Of a stretch of DNA of 19,264 bases, positions 14,637 to 19,264 are shown one piece after another (the stretch's first letter is position 1; every line of letters starts with the position of its first letter). The notes beneath the pieces are model-generated. The model ran no database searches. It was not told the DNA's origin and saw only the letters and a list, made by a program, of their open reading frames with translations. The DNA comes from Chloracidobacterium sp. UBA3360 (GTDB taxonomy: Bacteria > Acidobacteriota > Blastocatellia > Pyrinomonadales > Pyrinomonadaceae). The stretch lies in the NCBI GenBank assembly GCA_002360555.1, contig DEQS01000103.1:1-19264 (forward strand). The letters are read 5' to 3'. The position numbers were made by a program, and so were the translations under genes.

Positions 14637-15326
14637 ATGCGAAAGGAAGTTAAAATTTTGGCGGCCATTGTCATCGTGGTCATCGTCGGCGGGGTTTTTG
14701 CGGCGAACTATTACCGCAATTCGGTCCAAAACACTCCGGTCACCGCGAACAGCAACAGCGGCAAGCCAAAGGTCGATCCGGCGACGCTTGTCCGCCCGGA
14801 CAGCCCTGTGCTCGGGCCGGCGGATGCAAAGATCACGCTGGTCGAATTTTACGATCCTGAGTGCGAATCGTGCGCGTCGTTTGCCCCGGTCGTCAAAAAG
14901 ATACTTGCCGATTACCAAGGCAAGATCCGTCTCGTCGCGAGATATATGCCGCTGCACCCAAATTCGCTGACGGCCGCTAATTTTATCGAAGCCGCTGCCG
15001 AGCAGGGCAAATATTGGGAAGCCCAAGACATGCTATTCAAAAAGCAGCCCGAGTGGGGAACAAAACACGGTCCCGCTCCGACGACGCCTCCGCCGCCGAT
15101 CAACGAGCTTTTTGACAAATACGCCAAAGAGCTCGGGCTCGACACGACCAAAGCCGCCGCCGCCATCAAAGAAAAGCGTTTCGACGCCAAGATCGCCCAA
15201 GACAAAAAAGACGGCCAAACCCTCGGTGTCCGCCGCACCCCGACATTCTTCGTCAACGGCCGCGAACTCGCCACTTTCGGCGAACCCAGCCTCAGAGCGT
15301 TGATCGAGGAAGAATTAAAGAAATAA
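14637..15326 (+). CDS. membrane-anchored DsbA/BdbD-like thiol oxidoreductase
   Basis: A 229-aa thioredoxin-fold protein with an N-terminal signal anchor (about 7-24) placing the domain in the periplasm. The active site is C76-E-S-C79 in FYDPECESCASFAP. The cis-proline loop is TPTFFVNG (201-208). An alpha-helical insertion containing a Pro-rich loop (PAPTTPPPP, about 146-154) separates the halves, as in DsbA-like folds. CESC resembles BdbD/thioredoxin_4 members, which pair with BdbC-type oxidases such as the one encoded 3 bp upstream. GAGGAG precedes the ATG at usable distance. It is the last gene before a strong terminator. A disulfide-formation role for the Cys-rich secreted proteins of the locus is plausible but inferred. 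Confidence 0.9.
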   Translation: MRKEVKILAAIVIVVIVGGVFAANYYRNSVQNTPVTANSNSGKPKVDPATLVRPDSPVLGPADAKITLVEFYDPECESCASFAPVVKKILADYQGKIRLVARYMPLHPNSLTAANFIEAAAEQGKYWEAQDMLFKKQPEWGTKHGPAPTTPPPPINELFDKYAKELGLDTTKAAAAIKEKRFDAKIAQDKKDGQTLGVRRTPTFFVNGRELATFGEPSLRALIEEELKK

Positions 15327-15396
15327 GGCAGAAACGCGAGTGTGAACGAGCGTGCAATTCCAAACCCGCACGCTTCCTAACGGTCGCGTTTCCGCC
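15327..15396. repeat. long imperfect palindrome (REP-like) after the dsbA-like gene
   Basis: GGCAGAAACGCGA (15327-15339) pairs with TCGCGTTTCCGCC (15384-15396) with a single mismatch. Inside it, AGCGTGC (15349-15355) pairs with GCACGCT (15368-15374). The roughly 70-nt foldback begins immediately after the stop codon and has no T-run. It looks like a dispersed palindromic unit rather than a terminator. Confidence 0.6.
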
Positions 15397-15405
15397 CAAG
15401 ATAAG

Positions 15406-15435
15406 AAGGCTTCGCGATATGCGAAGCCTTTTTTT
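15406..15435 (+). terminator. strong intrinsic terminator of the TonB-Dsb operon
   Basis: A perfect 10-bp stem, AAGGCTTCGC (15406-15415) with GCGAAGCCTT (15421-15430), has a 5-nt loop and runs into a seven-T tract ending at 15435. Confidence 0.92.
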
Positions 15436-15467
15436 GTTTCAATCGATATACTCTTTATTGATCGCCT

Positions 15468-15764
15468 ATGAACACGGTTCTTCGAACAGCATATGTAACC
15501 GTCGCGGTTGTGATCGACATCGTCTCGATTTGGATCTATTTCGATCCCGGTTCGACAAAGGATGAATGGCTTAGCAGCTTCGGTATTGCCATTCTATTGT
15601 GGATGTGCAGCGCGGCTCTTTCGCTTCCGGTCGCGATCTGGGTGATCTATAAGTGGGCGAACCACGATCGACCCATCTTTTGGACTATCGCCCTATTCAT
15701 CGCCGCCTTGCCTATCCTAATCGTTTTAGCCGTCGTGTTCGCGGACTTAACCGGAATCAAATAG
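15468..15764 (+). CDS. small hypothetical membrane protein
   Basis: A 98-aa protein with three hydrophobic segments (about 7-25, 38-61 and 71-92) and short polar loops. I recognise no family. The ATG follows the preceding terminator by 32 bp. No Shine-Dalgarno is visible; a TATACT lies about 20 bp upstream and could be a -10 box. A membrane-protein composition over nearly the whole frame and GC-rich third positions support a real gene. Confidence 0.55.
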   Translation: MNTVLRTAYVTVAVVIDIVSIWIYFDPGSTKDEWLSSFGIAILLWMCSAALSLPVAIWVIYKWANHDRPIFWTIALFIAALPILIVLAVVFADLTGIK

Positions 15765-15793
15765 GCCTGCGATTCTGCGATATGTCTTCATTT

Positions 15794-16168
15794 TTAGGAT
15801 GTTAGCATAGGCGGGGTGGTGTTGGGCGGGGTTTTTGGGGATCGGAGCGGCGGATGGATCGAGCTACCTGACCCAAAAAGCACGATCTGAGACATAAAAG
15901 GCTCGTTCGCAGACATATTTCCCGCGGTCGGAAACATATTTTCCTCGGTCGGAAAGATATTTCCGTCGGTCGGAAAGATATTTCCCGCGGTCGGAGACAT
16001 ATTTCCCGCGGTCGGAGACATTATTCCCGCGGTCGGAGACATATTTCCCGCAGTCGGTGACATAATTCCCGCAGTCGGAGACATGATTCCCACGTGCAGA
16101 GACATGTTTCCCGCGTGCGGAGACAATTTGCACGGCTTCAAAATCATTTTGAACGCCTGCGGTGACAA
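15794..16168 (-). CDS. possible heptapeptide-repeat protein encoded by the 21-bp array
   Basis: The minus-strand frame encodes 7-residue repeats of the type AGNMSPT/AGIMSPT, because each 21-bp DNA unit equals seven codons. The full frame starts at a TTG (16168); an ATG lies at 16147 and gives 117 aa. There is no signal peptide, no Shine-Dalgarno and no recognised family. A second minus frame (15864-16133, repeats like SDRGKYV) and, within the repeat core, the plus frames are also open. Openness is therefore weak evidence for translation. It may simply be non-coding tandem DNA. Confidence 0.2.
   Translation of the reverse strand: MSPQAFKMILKPCKLSPHAGNMSLHVGIMSPTAGIMSPTAGNMSPTAGIMSPTAGNMSPTAGNIFPTDGNIFPTEENMFPTAGNMSANEPFMSQIVLFGSGSSIHPPLRSPKTPPNTTPPMLTS
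15813..15840 (+). other. G-quadruplex-type G-run tract
   Basis: Four G-runs, GGGG, GGG, GGGG and GGGG, are separated by 7, 1 and 5 nt. This meets the usual G3+N1-7 pattern on the plus strand. The tract lies between the small membrane protein gene and the 21-bp repeat array. Confidence 0.5.
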
Positions 16169-16201
16169 TTTTTAGTTGTTCAAAATCATTTCGAACGAAA
16201 A
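15887..16201. repeat. 21-bp tandem repeat array, 15 units in perfect phase
   Basis: Units start at 15887 and every 21 bp thereafter with no indel. The core consensus is CGGAGACATATTTCCCGCGG plus T. Central units (15929-16075) are closest to it and the edges are degenerate. From 16139 a second unit type, CAAAATCATTT(T/C)GAACG, alternates with the first: 16139 and 16181 type B, 16160 type A. TTCAAAATCATTTTGAA (16137-16153) is itself palindromic. The array ends 1 bp before a terminator stem. Units have no unique spacers, so this is not CRISPR. Confidence 0.9.
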
Positions 16202-16202
16202 G

Positions 16203-16234
16203 AAAGGCCGCGAACGTTATGCTCGCGGCCTTTT
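16203..16234. terminator. terminator hairpin, probably bidirectional
   Basis: AAAGGCCGCGA (16203-16213) pairs perfectly with TCGCGGCCTTT (16223-16233) around a 9-nt loop. T-rich sequence follows on the plus strand, and CTTTTC follows on the minus strand. It would end the minus-strand pilin/622-aa unit, whose last stop is at 16285. Confidence 0.8.
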
Positions 16235-16284
16235 ACTATTACTGGCAGGAACCCGGTCACTACCGTTCCCGGTTCTGACAAGAG

Positions 16285-18153
16285 CTACGGCATTACGACC
16301 TCTAGCTTTGTCGCGGTTGCGTAGGCGGCGGATTTACCGTCTTTGCTGATGAGGTTGACCTGTGTGCAGCCCTTTTCCAAAGCGGTTTTTAGGACGAGCT
16401 GGACAAATTCCTGACGCTTTTCTTTTGGCAGGACGTCCCAAGACGGCAGTAACTGGCCGTAGAAAGTTTCGCCGCTGATCTTTGCGATACGCAGATGCTC
16501 CTGGAGCTTGGTGTTTTCGATCTCGACCTGGGCGACGCCTGAGTTTGATACTTTTTCCTCGACGACAAAGTTTGCCCACGAATAGATACCGATCGACGCC
16601 GCGATCATTACTATCGCGGCAGCGAGAAACCATCGGTTGACGCTAAATGCATTTGCCTTAAGCCGCTGAAAGTATGAGTTTTCATTGACGGCCTTAACCG
16701 GCTTTTCTTTGGTTTCGACCGGCTCAGAGTAGTCGATCTCAGCCTCGACGCGAGCCTCTTCGGTCATCGGGATATTTATCTCGGCATCACGCGACAGCTC
16801 AACGAGCAATTCTTCGAGCCCGAGTGAACGCCCGGTTACCTCAGAGATCGCCATCTGATCGATGCTTTCGAACTTCGTGTGCATTGCGGAAACATCCTGT
16901 TTGCGGCGTTCACGGTCGATGAGCTCGACGTAGGCGTTGCCAATGCGGATGTTACAGTCGATCGCGGCCGCGGTCACCTGAGGGGCATAAAACAGCTCGC
17001 TGATGCTCTCTTTGAACATACGCAGCCGACCGAAGAACTCGCTCTCGATCAACTGGTCAAAGACCGACGCGTTTTCGGCCTCAATTGCGAGGTCTTCGAA
17101 GCTAAGAGCGGTGAGCATCACCTTTGATTCGTCATCGTCGGCGGTGTAGAGCGGGATGCTCGACCAGTCGCTGTAGAGGGTGTTGATGTGCGTCAGCATC
17201 TCGTCGCGTTTGAACAAACAGATGCGTTTTTCCTGTGCGACCGCACGCGAGAAAAGCCGCGTGATGACAAAGTCAAACTTTGAACGGACCGCTTCGCTGT
17301 ACGGCAGGTTCCGGTAAAAGCGGGCCAAAGCAAGAAGAGCCTGTGAGCTGAGCGCCGGACGCGAGCGTTCGCAATACTGGCGAAGCGCAGATGCCGGAAT
17401 TTCGCGGTCACGCTCGGCAAGCGCCGTGCACCACGACTCGGTTTCCTGCATCAACGTAAATTCTGCACTGGCGTGTTCCTCAGAAGATTCGCTCTCGGCA
17501 ACCTGTAAGAAGATGTTCAACGCTTTCTTTGCATTGAAATCATCGTAGATCCGTGGCATCACCTTTAGATATTCGCGTTCGACGCCCGTAACGACGTGCT
17601 CAACCATTTGAAGGCTCGAGACCTCACCCATCGCACGTTTCTTAAAAAACTCTTTGCCCTTGCGGATGCGTTTGTCCTGCGGCTGCTCGGGTGTTGGCGT
17701 TGCTTCCACGTGAGCGGCCGGCTCGGCTTCGACATCTGCTGCGGGCTGTAGATCTTCGTGATCCTGAACCGGGTGGCTTTCAAACTGCCCCAACATCTGT
17801 GATTGCGGAGCAGGCTCAGCTTGTGGCGCCTCTATCGATGCAAGATCCTCGTCAGCATACTCTTTGACGACCGGTTCTTCGGTGTCATGGATCGCGGCCT
17901 CGTATGATGCGGTGACGTATTCTTTTGAATACGGCTCTGTAAGCACAGATTCGGCAGCATTGTCATGCATTTCGTCGACAACAAGATCACGCTCGCCGTA
18001 TGCCGTCAGATCGTAGCTCGAATTCGGCATTTCCGTTTCATGAATTTCGTCATCGTGATCTGGCACGGATCGTTCGGACGACGGTTCGCTAACGGGTTTT
18101 TCGAGTAGGTTTTCCTCTTGTAATTCAACAACGAGGTCTTCGAAGACATTCAT
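16285..18153 (-). CDS. hypothetical 622-aa single-pass membrane protein, linked to type IV pilin
   Basis: I recognise no family. The layout is an acidic, Pro/Glu-rich, low-complexity N-terminal region (1-160), opened by a short amphipathic segment MNVFEDLVVELQEENLLE. A basic patch (KRIRKGKEFFKKR, 161-173) follows, then a helical globular region (about 178-460). After a charged linker there is one transmembrane helix (about 508-528) and a C-terminal domain of about 90 residues. With no signal peptide, the large N-terminal part is predicted cytoplasmic and the C-terminal part periplasmic. AAGGTG precedes the ATG at usable distance. It lies 59 bp downstream of the pilin gene on the same strand and ends before a terminator, so it may be cotranscribed and serve pilus assembly, regulation or signalling (inference). 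Confidence 0.8.
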   Translation of the reverse strand: MNVFEDLVVELQEENLLEKPVSEPSSERSVPDHDDEIHETEMPNSSYDLTAYGERDLVVDEMHDNAAESVLTEPYSKEYVTASYEAAIHDTEEPVVKEYADEDLASIEAPQAEPAPQSQMLGQFESHPVQDHEDLQPAADVEAEPAAHVEATPTPEQPQDKRIRKGKEFFKKRAMGEVSSLQMVEHVVTGVEREYLKVMPRIYDDFNAKKALNIFLQVAESESSEEHASAEFTLMQETESWCTALAERDREIPASALRQYCERSRPALSSQALLALARFYRNLPYSEAVRSKFDFVITRLFSRAVAQEKRICLFKRDEMLTHINTLYSDWSSIPLYTADDDESKVMLTALSFEDLAIEAENASVFDQLIESEFFGRLRMFKESISELFYAPQVTAAAIDCNIRIGNAYVELIDRERRKQDVSAMHTKFESIDQMAISEVTGRSLGLEELLVELSRDAEINIPMTEEARVEAEIDYSEPVETKEKPVKAVNENSYFQRLKANAFSVNRWFLAAAIVMIAASIGIYSWANFVVEEKVSNSGVAQVEIENTKLQEHLRIAKISGETFYGQLLPSWDVLPKEKRQEFVQLVLKTALEKGCTQVNLISKDGKSAAYATATKLEVVMP

Positions 18154-18212
18154 GGTTTGGCACCTTGCTATTATTTCGGGGCTGGAAATAACTGGGGAGA
18201 AATTTTGATCCG

Positions 18213-18635
18213 TTAAGGCAGGATCTGCCTGATCTCACCACCCTGGGTGAGTTCGTAAACGTAGGTCACGCCTTCGCCAGCTATGCTGCGGGTCGCTGTG
18301 ATCGTATAACCGTTTCGGAGTTCTAGGTCGGTCGGAGCAGCCGGCGACATCGACAGCACAAATTTTCCGCGGTTGATATTGTTGCCGGAATTGGTTCCGA
18401 TGCTGCTTGAGAGCAGATTGTTTACTTCGGTGAGGCGGCCAAAGCGGTTATTCTGCGAATAATAATTTACCTGTGTCGAAGCGATGGTTCTCATTGTGGC
18501 GAATGTGTTGCCGTTCTCGGCCGCACGCAGACCTTTTTGCAACGCCGGCACTGCGACCGAGGCAACTATTCCGATAATTACGACCACTATCAACAACTCG
18601 ATCAATGAAAATCCACTTTCCTTTTTATTTTTCAT
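18213..18635 (-). CDS. type IV pilin / pseudopilin (PilA-like)
   Basis: A 140-aa prepilin. The short charged leader MKNKKESG is followed by the prepilin peptidase site G|FSLIELLIVVVIIGIVASVAV, with Glu at mature position 5, then the hydrophobic assembly helix and a small globular head. The head has no C-terminal Cys pair. The product could be the major pilin or a minor pilin/type II secretion pseudopilin; the surrounding region has no pilB/C/T/Q genes to decide. ATG 18635 is preferred: GAGG lies 8 nt upstream. The frame also starts at a GTG (18644), which would add MKG. The 622-aa membrane protein gene follows 59 bp downstream. Confidence 0.92.
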   Translation of the reverse strand: MKNKKESGFSLIELLIVVVIIGIVASVAVPALQKGLRAAENGNTFATMRTIASTQVNYYSQNNRFGRLTEVNNLLSSSIGTNSGNNINRGKFVLSMSPAAPTDLELRNGYTITATRSIAGEGVTYVYELTQGGEIRQILP

Positions 18636-18717
18636 CCCTTTCACCTCACTTTTACCACTAAAGTGACATTTTTTGGCACCTCGATTTTGACAAGTTACGG
18701 CATTTTTGCCCGATCGT

Positions 18718-18747
18718 TTGTCACATAATCCAGGTTTTCCATATATT
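18718..18747 (+). promoter_or_regulatory. sigma70-type promoter for speA
   Basis: TTGTCA (18718-18723) and TATATT (18742-18747), each five of six to consensus, are separated by 18 bp. The predicted start is near 18751-18755, at the first base-paired segment of the leader. Confidence 0.5.
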
Positions 18748-18750
18748 TAC

Positions 18751-18941
18751 GGGGATTTCGGCGTTAAAACCCTGTCTCCCGAGCCAAGATATTGCAAGCA
18801 TTATGCCAAAGGCCATATCATCGGCTATTTTGGCCAAAAACCAACGAAATCCCCAATGTTTATGGGGGTGTTTGTTTTTTGTGAGTTTTTTTATAAGCTA
18901 TATGTTTTTGTTGCAAGCAAAGTGACCCTTGATAAGGGGAG
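18751..18941 (+). promoter_or_regulatory. candidate structured leader/attenuator of speA
   Basis: GGGGATTTCG (18751-18760) can pair exactly with CGAAATCCCC (18845-18854), enclosing an inner GCCAAA/TTTGGC stem. The same CCCC can instead pair downstream: ATCCCCA (18849-18855) with TGGGGGT (18863-18869, one G-T wobble), followed by a six-T run at 18875-18880, a terminator-like fold. Lower down, CCCTT-GAT-AAGGG (18926-18938) overlaps the speA Shine-Dalgarno AAGGGGAG (18934-18941). It matches no riboswitch class I recognise. The stretch 18645-18947 holds no other gene. The pilin promoter should also lie here, but I could not locate it. Confidence 0.45.
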
Positions 18942-18947
18942 AAATAA

Positions 18948-19264
18948 TTGGCATCAGTAACTGAACAAACAAGCGAAACATACGGCATCGAGAATTGGGG
19001 CTCCGATTATTTCGGCGTCAACCGAAAGGGCAATCTCATCGTCCGTGCCCCCGAAAACGACAATTACACGGCCGATGTCAAAGAGATCATTGACGACCTG
19101 AGAAAACGCGGCGTCAATACACCTATCCTGCTTCGATTCCCCCAGCTGTTGTTTGGACAGATCAGGAAACTGCAATCGGCTTTCAAGAAATCGATCAAAG
19201 AGTTTGAGTACCAAGGCGGCCATCTGTGTGTTTTTCCGATGAAGGTCAACTCGAATCGGGCGGT
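18948..19264 (+). CDS. speA: biosynthetic arginine decarboxylase, 3' end beyond window
   Basis: PLP enzyme converting arginine to agmatine, the first step of putrescine/spermidine synthesis. The first 105 codons are present. YGIENWGSDYFGVNRKGNLIVR (split here: YGIENWGSDYF, then GVNRKGNLIVR) and LLRFPQLL match the SpeA N-terminal blocks. VFPMKVNSNRAV at the window edge corresponds to the YPIKVNQ segment that holds the PLP lysine. The start is TTG 18948: a TAA codon lies immediately upstream in frame, and AAGGGGAG is well spaced before it. No ATG near the N-terminus offers an alternative. The rest of the enzyme (usually about 630-660 aa) is outside the window. Confidence 0.9.
   Translation, partial: MASVTEQTSETYGIENWGSDYFGVNRKGNLIVRAPENDNYTADVKEIIDDLRKRGVNTPILLRFPQLLFGQIRKLQSAFKKSIKEFEYQGGHLCVFPMKVNSNRA

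Noticed and set aside
15887..16201. CRISPR array
   Set aside because: Units are contiguous 21-bp repeats without spacers and no cas gene is near.
18661..18700. Sigma54-type promoter (TGGCAC at about 18674)
   Set aside because: TGGCAC is present on the plus strand but the TTGC half at the required spacing is missing, and it points away from the pilin gene.
18706..18960. 84-aa plus-strand frame before speA
   Set aside because: TTG start without SD, covers the promoter and hairpins, and overlaps the speA start in another frame; no protein-like features.

Overview
The window looks like a chromosomal segment of an environmental Gram-negative bacterium. The best guess is Acidobacteriota, close to Blastocatellia/Pyrinomonadales. 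That is an inference from gene style: a short-type Psd paired with PssA, a TonB receptor with a carboxypeptidase-regulatory-like N-terminus, type IV pilin, DUF3703 and DUF6660-like proteins, and many genes lacking a Shine-Dalgarno (SD) sequence. There are no tRNA or rRNA genes, no transposase and no CRISPR array.

Layout, left to right. Positions 1-623 (minus): the 5' two thirds of rsmH (16S rRNA m4C methyltransferase, usually first genes of the dcw cell-division cluster), with a good sigma70-type promoter, a ~160-nt leader and a possible 34-aa upstream ORF. Then (+) a ZIP metal transporter, a GGACCA tandem repeat, a TM2-like small membrane protein, and psd-pssA (phosphatidylethanolamine synthesis). 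Convergent with pssA is a DegT/DnrJ/EryC1 sugar aminotransferase. Next come endonuclease III (+), convergent with a STAS-like protein and a secreted M28 peptidase (both minus), and nhaA (+).

Positions 9239-15326 form the most system-like region. A minus-strand pair (short CDF cation transporter, then a BNR/Asp-box lipoprotein with a CPCC motif) is divergent from a plus-strand set: DUF3703, a Cys/His-rich DUF6660-like secreted protein, a TonB-dependent receptor, a DsbB/BdbC-like protein and a membrane-anchored DsbA/BdbD-like protein. It ends at a strong intrinsic terminator. I read it as a candidate thiophilic-metal handling module (outer-membrane uptake, periplasmic Cys/His protein, its disulfide machinery, and inner-membrane efflux). 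The metal is not determinable from sequence.

Positions 15468-16234: a small membrane protein, a G-quadruplex-like tract and a striking indel-free array of fifteen 21-bp units that stops at a near-bidirectional terminator. Positions 16285-18635 (minus): a type IV pilin followed by an unrecognised 622-aa single-pass membrane protein. The right end (+) is the start of biosynthetic arginine decarboxylase (speA) from a TTG codon. It is preceded by a promoter and a ~195-nt leader with mutually exclusive stem-loops and a hairpin over the SD, which resembles an attenuator.

Intergenic regions are rich in small inverted-repeat elements. Three different ones (before psd, before pssA, and between the aminotransferase and nth genes) abut start codons that lack an SD.
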